Assembly (NCBI GenBank): GCA_041687495.1
Contig: JAWLBR010000061.1
Coordinates: forward strand, 1-18,792
DNA: 18,792 nucleotides
Direction: 5' to 3'
Origin: JAWLBR01 sp041687495
GTDB taxonomy: Bacteria > Bacillota > Limnochordia > DTU087 > JAAYGB01
The notes under the pieces were generated by a model. It was not told where the DNA came from. It saw only the letters and a list, made by a program, of their open reading frames with translations, and ran no database searches. Shown one piece after another: positions 6,552 through 15,368 of the stretch (its first letter is position 1; the number at the start of each line of letters is the position of its first letter). A program made the position numbers and the translations under genes.

Positions 6552-7634
6552 ATGTACACTTTTAACGGTCTAGGAATGGGACTGGGGAATCTATCGCGTT
6601 TGTCCAACGCCAAGACCCGCTCCATCAGCGCAGAGAACTTCACTGGCGAAAAAGGCAAGGCGGCCATGGCTACAGAGGGGACCGGAGCCAACTGCGCCCG
6701 GGACTTAGGCCAAGGTTGGAAGGTATCGCCGTCCATCAGCATTCCGGCCCACACCAAAGTGACTTTGGCCGACATTGAGGGGCCTGGGGCGATTCAGCAT
6801 ATCTGGATGACTACCTTCCCCGGTAACTGGCGCAGTCTCATTTTGCGCTTTTATTGGGATGGAGAAGAGAATCCGTCGGTAGAGACACCTTACGGAGACT
6901 TTTTTGCCAACGGGTGGTGTCAGCGGTGCAATATTAGCTCACTGCCGATAGCAGTCAACCCGGCGGGCGGGATGAACTCTTATTGGGAGATGCCTTTCCG
7001 CAAGTCAGCGCAGATTACCATCGAGAACCTCGGCGATGAGGCAGTGATTCTTTACTACCAGGTCGATTACACCTTGACAGAGATCCCGGAAGATGTCGGG
7101 TATTTCCACGCACAGTGGCGACGGGACAATCCACTAAAGTACAAAGAGGTGCACACCATCCTCGATGGAGTCAAGGGGCATGGTCACTACGTCGGTACTT
7201 ATATCGCCTGGGGCGTCAACAACACCGGCTGGTGGGGCGAAGGCGAGATCAAGTTCTATATGGATGGAGACAAGGAGTTTCCAACCATCTGTGGGACTGG
7301 TACCGAAGACTACTTCGGTGGAGCTTGGAACTTCGAGCATCCCAAGGGAGAGTACGGAGTGTTCTCGACTCCGTTCCTGGGAATGCCTCAGGTGATTAAG
7401 CCAGACGGGCTGTACCAAAGCCAGCAGCGGTTTGGAATGTACCGCTGGCACATTATGGATCCGATTCGATTCGAAGAAGATCTGCGGGTAACGATTCAAG
7501 CCCTAGGCTGGCGCTCCGGCGGCAGATACTTGCCTCTGCAGGACGACATCGCTTCCGTGGCCTTTTGGTATCAGACTGAGCCGCATGTGGCGCATCCGGC
7601 TCTACCAGATAAAGATGGGCTTGAAGTAATCTAG
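6552..7634 (+). CDS. DUF2961 protein, glycoside hydrolase family GH172
   Basis: 360 residues, cytoplasmic (no signal peptide). ATG at 6552 chosen because GAGGAGGAG (6537-6545) lies 6 bases upstream; the longer frame from 6522 starts before this site. It shows the DUF2961 double jelly-roll pattern: ITIENLGDEAVILYYQVDYT, a WWGEGEIKFYMDGD strand and the hallmark GTGTEDYFGGAWNF (residues 248-261). In GH172 enzymes such as bifidobacterial difructose-dianhydride synthase and arabinofuranosidases, two glutamates are catalytic. Glu252 in GTGTEDYF and a glutamate in the GEGE of residues 229-232 are the likely equivalents here. Acts on a furanose-containing oligosaccharide (family-level inference; substrate unknown). 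Followed after 83 bases by an amidohydrolase on the same strand, suggesting a shared sugar pathway. Confidence 0.85.
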   Translation: MYTFNGLGMGLGNLSRLSNAKTRSISAENFTGEKGKAAMATEGTGANCARDLGQGWKVSPSISIPAHTKVTLADIEGPGAIQHIWMTTFPGNWRSLILRFYWDGEENPSVETPYGDFFANGWCQRCNISSLPIAVNPAGGMNSYWEMPFRKSAQITIENLGDEAVILYYQVDYTLTEIPEDVGYFHAQWRRDNPLKYKEVHTILDGVKGHGHYVGTYIAWGVNNTGWWGEGEIKFYMDGDKEFPTICGTGTEDYFGGAWNFEHPKGEYGVFSTPFLGMPQVIKPDGLYQSQQRFGMYRWHIMDPIRFEEDLRVTIQALGWRSGGRYLPLQDDIASVAFWYQTEPHVAHPALPDKDGLEVI

Positions 7635-7645
7635 AATGGGTGCGG

Positions 7646-7677
7646 GGCTGCTGCTGTCAAACGTTGGCGCAGCAGCC
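7646..7677 (+). promoter_or_regulatory. intercistronic hairpin
   Basis: Arms GGCTGCTG (7646-7653) and CAGCAGCC (7670-7677) with a 16-base loop, between the GH172 and amidohydrolase genes. There is no T run, so it is more likely an mRNA-processing or attenuation structure than a terminator. It could also be chance. Confidence 0.35.
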
Positions 7678-7717
7678 TTACCATTACCTACATGGTGGCA
7701 ATTGGGGGGAGCAGTAA

Positions 7718-8980
7718 TTGAAGTACTATGAGGAGCTCCAAAGCTGGATTTCCCAGCTGGAGATCGTGGATACCCACGAGCACTTACCGCACAGTGAGAC
7801 AGCATGGAAACCCAGTGATGTCTTGGCAGAGTATTTGATCCACTACTTTAGCTGTGATCTGGTTTCGGCGGGGTTGCCTGAAGCAAAACTGGACTGGGTA
7901 CGAGATCCGGAAGTTCCGCTGATGGACCGATGGTTGGCCATTGAGCCGTTCTGGGACGCCGCTCGGCACACCGGCTATGGCCGATCATTGACCTTGGCGG
8001 CAAAGGGTTTGTATGGCATTGAAGACATCACTAGAGATACTATTGAACCATTGAACGCGGCCTTTCTGGCTGCAGCACAAAAGGGCGGTCACTTCAACTA
8101 TGTATTGAAGGAGAAGTCGAAGATCAAGGTGAGTTTGCTGGATGCTCACCTGGGCTGTGATCGCACGTTCTTCCGCAGCGTATACCAGATGGCAGATTTT
8201 CTGTTCCCGAGCCATATTCGCGATCTGCGTCGGATCGGAGACCAGTTTGGGATCACGATCAGCTCCATTCGGGATTGGAAGGCAGCAGCAGAGCTAAAGC
8301 TGGACCAAGTAATGGATCAGGGGGCCGTAGCTCTAAAGCTTACTATGGCCTATGCTCGCTCGTTGCGCTTTGATAAGGTCACAGAACATGAGGCCGAGCT
8401 GGAGTTCAATAGGTTGTTTGCGGATTGCCATTTGCCAGATTGGCGCCCAGAGACTTACTTGGGCAAGGCCTTCCAAGACCACATGATGCACCATATCCTA
8501 AAGCTCGCAGATGAGCGGGGCTTGGCGGCCCAGGTGCACACCGGACTGCAGGAGGGCAACGGCAACTTTGTCTATGACTCTGACCCTGCTCTACTCACCA
8601 ACTTGTTCGTTGAATACAGCAATATCAAGTTCGATATCTTCCATATGGGGTATCCGTATCAGCAGGTGCTGTCTGCCTTAGCCAAGAACTTCCGCAATGT
8701 CTTCATTGACATGTGTTGGGCTCATATCATTTCGCCTCAGGCCAGTGTAGATGCGTTGGTCGAGTGGCTGGACGCAGTTCCGGCCAACAAGATCAGCGCT
8801 TTTGGTGGCGATTACTGCTTTGTTGATGGGGTGTACGGCCATCAGCTCCTCGCCCGGCAGAATGTGGCCAAGGCTTTGGCTATCAAAGTGGACCAGGGTG
8901 TATTTGATGTAGAGCGGGCCAAGGAGATCGCACAGTGGCTGTTTATTGAGAATCCGACGCGGGTCTTCGATCTCAGCTAG
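7718..8980 (+). CDS. metal-dependent amidohydrolase (uronate isomerase-like TIM barrel)
   Basis: 420 residues. TTG start at 7718 with GGGGGGAG (7704-7711) 6 bases upstream. Belongs to the amidohydrolase superfamily by its metal-ligand pattern: HxH at His20/His22 (VDTHEHLPHS), a barrel Lys (GAVALKLTMAYAR), His in LAAQVHTGLQEG, His in FDIFHMGYPY, and the late Asp in AFGGDYCF. Length and the large insert between the first and second strands resemble amidohydrolase-2/uronate-isomerase relatives. Cytoplasmic. The exact reaction cannot be read from sequence. Next to a GH172 hydrolase, it probably processes the released sugar or sugar acid (inference). Ends 4 bases before the bidirectional terminator shared with adhE. 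Confidence 0.85.
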   Translation: MKYYEELQSWISQLEIVDTHEHLPHSETAWKPSDVLAEYLIHYFSCDLVSAGLPEAKLDWVRDPEVPLMDRWLAIEPFWDAARHTGYGRSLTLAAKGLYGIEDITRDTIEPLNAAFLAAAQKGGHFNYVLKEKSKIKVSLLDAHLGCDRTFFRSVYQMADFLFPSHIRDLRRIGDQFGITISSIRDWKAAAELKLDQVMDQGAVALKLTMAYARSLRFDKVTEHEAELEFNRLFADCHLPDWRPETYLGKAFQDHMMHHILKLADERGLAAQVHTGLQEGNGNFVYDSDPALLTNLFVEYSNIKFDIFHMGYPYQQVLSALAKNFRNVFIDMCWAHIISPQASVDALVEWLDAVPANKISAFGGDYCFVDGVYGHQLLARQNVAKALAIKVDQGVFDVERAKEIAQWLFIENPTRVFDLS

Positions 8981-8984
8981 AATT

Positions 8985-9014
8985 AGTTGGAGCGGCGCAT
9001 GCGCCGCTCCAACT
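8985..9014. terminator. perfect 30-bp palindrome, bidirectional terminator
   Basis: Bases 8985-9014 are exactly self-complementary (arms starting AGTTGGAGCGGCGC, meeting at the central ATGC region). They lie between the stops of the convergent amidohydrolase (8980) and adhE (9036) genes. A T-rich tail GGTTTGTT follows on the plus side and AATTCT on the minus side, so it can end transcription from both directions, though neither tail is a classical U run. Confidence 0.75.
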
Positions 9015-9035
9015 GGTTTGTTAACGTTCTCTCGT

Positions 9036-11849
9036 CTAGGTCCGATTCACGCCGTTGCTCCCAAGAAACTGCGAAGCCAGCTGCTCTTCGGTCAAGTTGG
9101 CAATGGCAATATCCACTTGATCGGAGGCTTGCCTTGGGGCGGAGCGGACATCACCCAACTGTCTTTTGGTTCTCCACTGATCGGACCCGTAGTACGCCTG
9201 CAGGTAGATCTCCTTGAGTTCCTCTACCAACGGCGCCCTCGGATTGGTCGTCGTGGTCTGATCAGCAAAGGCTTCATAGGCCATGTCCTCGACGGCTGAG
9301 AGAAATCTGGATTCCTCAACCCCCGCTGCAGCTATCGTTGTTGGCAGATCCAGCTGTTGGGTTAATTCTGAGACTGCCTTGATTAAGCTGGTTACCCCGT
9401 CACTGGCGGTGCTGGCGGGAAGTCCCAAGTGCTTCGCAATCTCAGCGTAATTCTGATCAGCCTCTGGGTACTCATATTGGGGATAGGCTGTTAATTTTCG
9501 TGGCCTGGCTGCGTTGAACCGGATCACATGCGGCATCAGGATGGCATTGGCCCGGCCATGGGGGATGTGAAAATGGGCTCCCAGCACGTGGGCCAAGCTG
9601 TGGTTTATGCCTAGAAAGGCATTAGTGAACGCCATGCCGGCAATAGTCGCAGCGTTATGCATCTTCTCCCGGGCTTTGAAGTTGGCTGGGTTGCGGTAGA
9701 CCTCTGGCAACCACTTCATCACCAGCTCGATGGCTTTCATCGCCATCGCATCAGTGTAGTCCGAAGCCAGGACAGACACATAAGCTTCAATGGCGTGAAC
9801 TAACGTATCGACGCCGGTGTCTGCGGTGGCGCCAGGCGGCAGAGTCTCGACCAACGTAGGGTCGATAATGGCAACGTCTGGCTGCAGCTCGTAGTCTGCA
9901 AGAGGATACTTTACCCCCCGTTTTTTGTCGGTTATCACGGCAAAGGAGGTAACCTCAGACCCGGTTCCGCTGGTTGTCGGAACCGCGATGAGAGTCGCCT
10001 TAGTACCAAGCTTCGGGTACTTATATGTTCGTTTGCGGATATCTGCGAATCTCAACCGCAGGGCTTCAAAGTCGGTATCGGGGTACTCATAGAACAACCA
10101 CATGGCCTTGGCGGCATCCATTGGTGATCCGCCGCCCAGAGCGATGATTAGATCAGGCTGGAACTCCTGCATGAGTCGAGTGCCTTTCATGACGGTGTCA
10201 ACAGAAGGGTCTGGCTCAACATCCGAAAAGACACGGATATCTGTGTTGTTTCTTGCCAGGTGCCGAATCGCCCGATCCACATATCCCAGTTTGATCATGG
10301 TCTCATCAGTAACGATGACTGCCTTTTTTCGGTCGTACAGCTTGGCCAGGTATTCCAGTGATCCGGCTTCAAAATAGGTTCTTTCCGGTAGACGAAACCA
10401 CTTCATCCTCGTCTGTCTCCGGGCGATCCGCTTGATGTTGAGTAGGTTGTGAATGCTTACATTGTCAGTGGTTGAGTTACCGCCCATCGAGCCGCACCCA
10501 AGGGTGAGAGACGGGGTATTGGCATTGTAGATCTCTCCGATGGCGCCATGGACTGATGGGGTGTTTACCAGCAGACGCCCAGCCTGTACTCGCTTCGTAA
10601 ATTCCCGAATGACTTCCTGGTTATCTGAGTGAATCACCGCTGAGTGGCCCAACCCTTCGAACTGAGTCATCTGCTCACACAGACAAATGCCTTGCTCGGA
10701 GGATTCGGCCTTGAGAAACGCTAGGATGGGACTAAGCTTTTCCCTAGTCAAGGGGTGCTCGGGGCCGACTCCTTCGACCTCTGCGATGAGAACTGTAGTG
10801 TCGTCCGGAACACAGATGCCTGCATCAGCAGCAATCTTTGTCGCCGGCTGCCCCACAATCGCCGGATTTACCGACTGCTTTTCCTCGTTAATGGCGTATT
10901 GCGCTAGCCAGGATGTCTCTTCTTTGGTCAGAAAATACCCGCCCAGTTCTTGGAAGGTACTCTTAACCTGGTCGTATACCTGTGCATCGACAATGACTGC
11001 CTGTTCTGAGGCACAAACCGTGCCATTGTCAAATGTCTTGCTAACAACAATGTCCGCTACTGCCCTGCGGAGGTTGGCACTCTTCTCAATGTATGCAGGT
11101 ACATTGCCGGGCCCAACACCAAGGGCTGGACGTCCTGAGGTATAAGCTTCTTGCACTAGGCCGGAACCGCCAGTGGCCAGAATCAATGACACGCCTTGGT
11201 GGCGCATTAGGGCTTGGGTTGCGTCCAGTGAAGGTTCGGGTATCCAACTGATGCAGTCAACTGGAGCGCCATGGGCTAAGGCTGCTTGGTACATAATCTG
11301 CGCCGCAGCCACGCTACTGTTTTGCGCTTTGGGGTGAAAGGCGAAAATGATGGGGTTACGGGTCTTTATGGCAATGAGACATTTGAACATAGTTGTAGAC
11401 GTGGGATTAGTAACGGGGGTGATCCCGGCAATGACCCCCACAGGCTCAGCTACCTCGGCAAATCCTTCTTCTTCTCGATCCTTGATAATCCCAACTGTCT
11501 TCTCGTACTTAATGTCGTGATATACATATTCGGTGGCAAAAAGGTTCTTTGTCACCTTGTCTTCGTATACGCCCATCTTAGTTTCTTCTACCGCCATGCG
11601 AGCAAGTGCCATGTGCTCATCGACACCCGCTAAGGCCATGGATCGAACAATTTCGTCTACCTGTTCTTGGGTCACTTTCAGAAGTTCAGACTCAGCTCGA
11701 TTTGCCTTGTCAACTAGATTGTTGATAGTACTTTGGACATCGCTCAAGAAGATCACCACTTCCTTGGAGGAACTTTGCCCCATGGTCTGGGATGGTTTTT
11801 GCAGTATCGTTTTGGGCTGCAGTGTGCTATCTGCCTTGTATTCTTCCAC
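9036..11849 (-). CDS. adhE: bifunctional acetaldehyde-CoA/alcohol dehydrogenase
   Basis: Converts acetyl-CoA to acetaldehyde and then ethanol, reoxidising two NADH; a cytoplasmic, spirosome-forming fermentation enzyme. The N-terminal half is a CoA-acylating aldehyde dehydrogenase (TQEQVDEI, GVIAGITPVTNPTSTTMFK, NVPAYIEKSA, catalytic Cys in FDNGTVCASEQ, about residue 279). The C-terminal half is an iron-dependent alcohol dehydrogenase (GGGSPMDAAKAMW, VHAIEAYVS, and the iron-binding INHSLAHVLGAHFHIPHGRAN). Both active sites are intact. The open frame reaches back to 12005. I choose the GTG at 11849 because GGAG (11855-11858) is 5 bases upstream; this gives 937 residues. Alternatives are ATG 11885 and ATG 11783 (915 residues, nearest to the usual 860-890). 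Divergent from the 11995 gene. Confidence 0.93.
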   Translation of the reverse strand: MEEYKADSTLQPKTILQKPSQTMGQSSSKEVVIFLSDVQSTINNLVDKANRAESELLKVTQEQVDEIVRSMALAGVDEHMALARMAVEETKMGVYEDKVTKNLFATEYVYHDIKYEKTVGIIKDREEEGFAEVAEPVGVIAGITPVTNPTSTTMFKCLIAIKTRNPIIFAFHPKAQNSSVAAAQIMYQAALAHGAPVDCISWIPEPSLDATQALMRHQGVSLILATGGSGLVQEAYTSGRPALGVGPGNVPAYIEKSANLRRAVADIVVSKTFDNGTVCASEQAVIVDAQVYDQVKSTFQELGGYFLTKEETSWLAQYAINEEKQSVNPAIVGQPATKIAADAGICVPDDTTVLIAEVEGVGPEHPLTREKLSPILAFLKAESSEQGICLCEQMTQFEGLGHSAVIHSDNQEVIREFTKRVQAGRLLVNTPSVHGAIGEIYNANTPSLTLGCGSMGGNSTTDNVSIHNLLNIKRIARRQTRMKWFRLPERTYFEAGSLEYLAKLYDRKKAVIVTDETMIKLGYVDRAIRHLARNNTDIRVFSDVEPDPSVDTVMKGTRLMQEFQPDLIIALGGGSPMDAAKAMWLFYEYPDTDFEALRLRFADIRKRTYKYPKLGTKATLIAVPTTSGTGSEVTSFAVITDKKRGVKYPLADYELQPDVAIIDPTLVETLPPGATADTGVDTLVHAIEAYVSVLASDYTDAMAMKAIELVMKWLPEVYRNPANFKAREKMHNAATIAGMAFTNAFLGINHSLAHVLGAHFHIPHGRANAILMPHVIRFNAARPRKLTAYPQYEYPEADQNYAEIAKHLGLPASTASDGVTSLIKAVSELTQQLDLPTTIAAAGVEESRFLSAVEDMAYEAFADQTTTTNPRAPLVEELKEIYLQAYYGSDQWRTKRQLGDVRSAPRQASDQVDIAIANLTEEQLASQFLGSNGVNRT

Positions 11850-11919
11850 ACCTACTCCAGTTTCATCAGGCGAAAAGGGGATCATTTCCTCGGAATGCCG
11901 GTGGGTTAGGAACTGTTTA

Positions 11920-11951
11920 AGTATATTTTGAGAGATCCCTGATACAGTCAA
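11920..11951 (-). promoter_or_regulatory. candidate promoter of adhE
   Basis: On the minus strand TTGACT (11946-11951) is followed after 17 bases by AAATAT (11923-11928), or after 20 bases by TATACT (11920-11925). The -35 element is good. The -10 choice is a compromise between spacing and sequence. Transcription would begin near 11912, which rules out translation from the longest frame start at 12005. Confidence 0.4.
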
Positions 11952-11994
11952 AGTTAGCAATTTCCGACTGTGGACAACGAAGGGGGAATGGCAC

Positions 11995-12546
11995 GTGCAC
12001 TGCAAAGCACTGCCGATGGTATTATGCTGGGTTTGCGTCCTAAGTCTATTGAGTGGATCTACGATTGCGTTAGCTGAACCTCTAGACGAAGCAACAGTTC
12101 AAGTGATAGTCCACGTGCCTGAGATCGCCATCCTGGATGTAGACCGAGCGGTTTTGGTTTTTGAGGAATCGGACTTTGATTACGCTTCTCTGCCGGGCAC
12201 AGAGCTTGTTGAGCAAGGGATAGTGATAACGAAGGAAGCGGCCTTGAACCTAATCGCCAGGGGTAATGTTGCGTTCTCAGTGTTGGTGGTAGCAGAAAAC
12301 GATGCCTTGTTTAGCACAACCGGTGGGTATCAGCTGCCTGTAAACCAGCTCAGGTGGAGAGTTGCCGGGAGTGGTGATGAGTGGATGCCGTTTTCTACCG
12401 AGGATACAGCGGTCTTAGTGCGACTTGAGCCGGGCCAGACCTTTGCGGATATCGACTTTCAGCTGGAAACCACGTGGGATAATCCAGCCGCGACCTATGA
12501 AGGCAATATTGTCTACACCGTTGTGCCTAATGGCGATGACGCTTAA
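11995..12546 (+). CDS. secreted Ig-like surface protein preceding the secretin
   Basis: 183 residues. GTG start, AGGGGG 8 bases upstream. Signal peptide about 1-27 (SGSTIALAE). The mature part is a single beta-sandwich-like domain: TVQVIVHVPEIAILDV at the start, ARGNVAFSVLVVAEND in the middle and AATYEGNIVYTVV at the end. This is the same three-landmark layout as the 218-820 and 17176-17775 products, and the final strand again fits a G/A.Y.g.i.yTV pattern. First gene of a likely three-gene unit with the secretin (75 bases downstream) and a barrel-like protein. Possibly a pilin-like or matrix substrate of the secretin (inference). No exact family identified. Confidence 0.75.
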   Translation: MHCKALPMVLCWVCVLSLLSGSTIALAEPLDEATVQVIVHVPEIAILDVDRAVLVFEESDFDYASLPGTELVEQGIVITKEAALNLIARGNVAFSVLVVAENDALFSTTGGYQLPVNQLRWRVAGSGDEWMPFSTEDTAVLVRLEPGQTFADIDFQLETTWDNPAATYEGNIVYTVVPNGDDA

Positions 12547-12621
12547 GGGGGGATCATCTGTACTATTACTGCTAGCAAGTGTTTTGCCAGACAGTTCCTA
12601 CTAGATGGGGGAGGGGTTGTT

Positions 12622-13833
12622 GTGAGCAATCGCCTGGGCCGAGTTGGCCTTGCCGTGAGTTTGGTTTTGGTGCTGATGTTGCTGTGCGTTGGTTCGATGT
12701 CTTTCGCGGAGGGTTCTCCGGAAGAGTCGAGTGTTACTATCATGCTGTTTGAAACTGACATTCGAGAAGCATTAAGTGAGATCTCGATTCAAACCGGGAT
12801 CAACATTATCCCGGACCAAAGCGTCAGTGGAGTAGTTACAGCCGATATCCAAGACATGCCGTTGGAGAAAGCTCTGCGTATGCTGATTGTCGGCGGCGGA
12901 TACACCTACCGCAAAATAGACGACTTTTACCTGGTTGGGCTGCCGGATCCCCGCAGCACTACCTTTGGGGAGCTAGTTGAGACAGAGGTTGTTGCCTTAC
13001 GCCACGTCTCGGCGGAGACAATCCTGGCCGTCCTACCCACGTTCTTACAAAGCTATGTGCGCGGAGGCGAGGGACAATTACTTACCATAACCGCACCTCC
13101 TTCTGAGCTAAGGCGGATCAAGCAGCTGATTGACAAACTGGACGCGCCGCAGAAGCAGATCGAGGTCAAAGTGGTGGTTACCGAAGTCTCCACTGAGGCG
13201 GCAAAGGAGCTTGGTAATACCCTGCTTAGGTACCATCCTGAAAAAGGCCAAGAGTTTGAGGGGATTGACCTGGCTCCCCGTTCGTTCGAGTACGATGGGG
13301 CTGCTGGGTTACTTACAATCAACGCTGATGTATACGGTACGCTGCTGACGCGACTGCGGTTGCTGCAGGAGAAGCAGGATGCCAAGATCCACGCTGATCC
13401 GAAAGTACTGGTTGCCGACGGCGAGACTGCGGAGCTATTCTCCGGCGAGCAGCGGATTTTGCTGATCGAATCAGACAACGATGACTACACCTCGCGCATC
13501 GAGGAGATCGAAGTGGGTATTAGGCTACAAGCAACGGCAAGGGTGGTCGGAGAAGAGGACGTAGTTCTTGAGTTGGCGCCAGAGATCAGCCACTTCGTAG
13601 GCGAGTCACGGCCTGACCTTATTGTCAGGCAGGACTCCGTTGCTACCACCATCCGGGTCAAGAGCGGTCAGACCGCGGTGTTGGCGGGCTTGACCATGCA
13701 AAATAACTCTAACTTCAGTAAGAAGGTTCCGATTGTCGGAGATATCCCGTTGATTCGCTGGCTGTTCCGCAATGATCGGCAGAGAACATCGGACAGAGAA
13801 CTGCTGGTGTTTGTAACCCCGGTGATTCAGTAA
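12622..13833 (+). CDS. secretin family outer-membrane channel (GspD/PilQ-like)
   Basis: 403 residues. GTG start behind GGGGGAGGGG. Signal peptide about 1-29 (CVGSMSFAE). Residues about 35-110 form an STN/N0-like domain (FETDIREALSEISIQTGINI, ALRMLIVGGGYTYRK). About 115-178 form an N1-like domain (VVALRHVSAETILAVLP, LRRIKQLIDKLDAPQKQIEV). About 180-403 form the secretin core, with the diagnostic end IRVKSGQTAVLAGL followed by VPIVGDIPLIRWLFR and DRELLVFVTPVI. It is compact: one N1-type domain and no C-terminal S-domain. It should form a gated multimeric pore in an outer membrane. No ATPase, inner-membrane platform or prepilin peptidase is encoded in the window, so it may serve a dedicated export route or partner with distant genes. 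Confidence 0.92.
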   Translation: MSNRLGRVGLAVSLVLVLMLLCVGSMSFAEGSPEESSVTIMLFETDIREALSEISIQTGINIIPDQSVSGVVTADIQDMPLEKALRMLIVGGGYTYRKIDDFYLVGLPDPRSTTFGELVETEVVALRHVSAETILAVLPTFLQSYVRGGEGQLLTITAPPSELRRIKQLIDKLDAPQKQIEVKVVVTEVSTEAAKELGNTLLRYHPEKGQEFEGIDLAPRSFEYDGAAGLLTINADVYGTLLTRLRLLQEKQDAKIHADPKVLVADGETAELFSGEQRILLIESDNDDYTSRIEEIEVGIRLQATARVVGEEDVVLELAPEISHFVGESRPDLIVRQDSVATTIRVKSGQTAVLAGLTMQNNSNFSKKVPIVGDIPLIRWLFRNDRQRTSDRELLVFVTPVIQ

Positions 13834-13848
13834 AGGGTGGAGCTGACT

Positions 13849-15177
13849 GTGCGCACAAAATTGATGGCGTTGACGGTGACTCTGCTGTTTCTTTTGCAGC
13901 CAATCAGCGTAGTGGCCGCTGAGGGGGAGCAAAATGAACTCCCCTGGACTCCTGAGATTGCCAAGCAGTTGGTGGCCCTGGGCTGGGAGCGGGGGACAGC
14001 CTTAGCAGATGAACCGATAGTGGTATATACGCTGAGCATGCTGGAAGTAAACGGACGGTTCAATAGCGTGTTAGATACGTATCTCACCGGCTCGAAGCAG
14101 TCGGAGGGTCAAGCTGGATGGCAACTGCACTTCGACGAAACGACTATAGATATGGTAACTGATTACTCCATGAGTTTGCTGGCGAGATTCGATGGGTGGC
14201 ATGAGAAGGCTGGCGCTAGCGCCGGGGCTGAGTCTTTCCTGGTCACAGTAGGGACAAACCCGGTATCTGTTAGCTTGGTGGAGGAGTGGATTGCCGCCGA
14301 CCGGGATGAGGAGAGGACCCTCTCACAGCTGGAGATCTCCTTGCGCCCAAGACTGATCGAACATGCCCAAGAGAGGGTCATGACCGAGATCTCCTTGGCG
14401 TATCAGGGCACGTCTGGTGAACTGGCCCGGACCGAGGCCACCAGCTGGGTGAGCAGGGAGTCTGAGCGGCCTCTGGCCATTGTCTCGCAAAGGCTTGATG
14501 CTTCGGATCGTTCGATGCGAAGATACTTTGCCTTGTACCTGACAACGGCTGTTCTACCGGTGGACAAGCTGCCCCATGATGCTCCGATTGTAACTTTCGG
14601 TAACCTTGCCGGTCTGCAGCGGATGCTGTATCTCGAAGAAGAAGCCAAGCCTTCGACCCAGATGGAGCTGTTTGTCGGGGAACACAGCGCTCAGTTTATC
14701 GGTCAGTTCGCAATTGCCCATACCTTACCTTCTGGACATCACGGCTATGTTTTGGTGGAAGCCGCCGGTGATGATTTGGGGTACAAACTGGGTTTGGAGC
14801 CAGACATCGCAGAGAAACTCAGGTGGGCCGCACAGCTTCAGGATCGACCTGGGAAGAAGCGAGATCCAGTTCTGCGGCTAGGGCTTTCCGATGAGACCAC
14901 AGTGCGAGAAAACCTCGACCTGCGAATAGCGTACTTCCCAGTGCAGCTGGAACTCATGGATACTGAACTGACTACCAAATCGTACGGTGAAGTCCTAGTG
15001 AGGCTCCATCCTGGTCAGTTAGAGCTGTGGTACGAGGGAGTTTACTCTGACGGTGAGATGAAGCACGCAGCAGGAATCGGATTCATGGTGACTCCCCAAT
15101 GGGGCCTCAAAGCGTTTTGGCGGGAAATGGGAGACGATAGCTCAAAGGTCATGCTCGGATTGGTGCACCGCCGGTGA
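13849..15177 (+). CDS. secreted, probably outer-membrane beta-barrel protein
   Basis: 442 residues. I choose the GTG at 13849: GGGTGGAG (13835-13842) is well spaced for it, and the longer GTG at 13837 overlaps that site. Signal peptide about 1-23 (QPISVVAAE). An alpha-containing N-terminal part (PWTPEIAKQLVALGWE) precedes a long run of alternating strands (FALYLTTAVLPVDK, GQFAIAHTLPSGHHGYVLVEAAG, LDLRIAYFPVQLELMD, GQLELWYEGVYSDG). It ends VMLGLVHRR without a terminal aromatic. Starts only 15 bases after the secretin stop, so it is surely co-transcribed with it. Family not recognised; a secretin-associated barrel or periplasmic accessory is the best guess. A terminator-like hairpin follows at 15203. 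Confidence 0.75.
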   Translation: MRTKLMALTVTLLFLLQPISVVAAEGEQNELPWTPEIAKQLVALGWERGTALADEPIVVYTLSMLEVNGRFNSVLDTYLTGSKQSEGQAGWQLHFDETTIDMVTDYSMSLLARFDGWHEKAGASAGAESFLVTVGTNPVSVSLVEEWIAADRDEERTLSQLEISLRPRLIEHAQERVMTEISLAYQGTSGELARTEATSWVSRESERPLAIVSQRLDASDRSMRRYFALYLTTAVLPVDKLPHDAPIVTFGNLAGLQRMLYLEEEAKPSTQMELFVGEHSAQFIGQFAIAHTLPSGHHGYVLVEAAGDDLGYKLGLEPDIAEKLRWAAQLQDRPGKKRDPVLRLGLSDETTVRENLDLRIAYFPVQLELMDTELTTKSYGEVLVRLHPGQLELWYEGVYSDGEMKHAAGIGFMVTPQWGLKAFWREMGDDSSKVMLGLVHRR

Positions 15178-15202
15178 CTGGCAGTTCACTACAGCTGATG
15201 GA

Positions 15203-15260
15203 GGATAGCTCCCACGAGTGCAGTCATTTCGGTGACACTGTATTTTGATGGGAGCTATCC
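15203..15260 (+). terminator. long-stem terminator-like hairpin
   Basis: Perfect 12-bp arms GGATAGCTCCCA (15203-15214) and TGGGAGCTATCC (15249-15260). The loop itself contains a smaller bulged stem (CAGTCA/TGACACTG, 15221-15240). A T/C-rich stretch follows but no uninterrupted T run. It lies 25 bases after the barrel-like gene and probably ends the secretin transcript. Confidence 0.55.
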
Positions 15261-15368
15261 TTCCTCGGTGTTGACTTTTCTTTCACTACCTGCGGCCTAA
15301 ATAAAGGAAATTATCTGCCAATAGCCAACTGTGCTTGTGTAAGATTTTCTGATGTAGGTGCTGTGGTA

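Noticed and set aside
10687..11145. Plus-strand open frame of 152 codons inside adhE
   Set aside because: It lies wholly within the highly conserved aldehyde-dehydrogenase half of adhE on the opposite strand, with no domain of its own.
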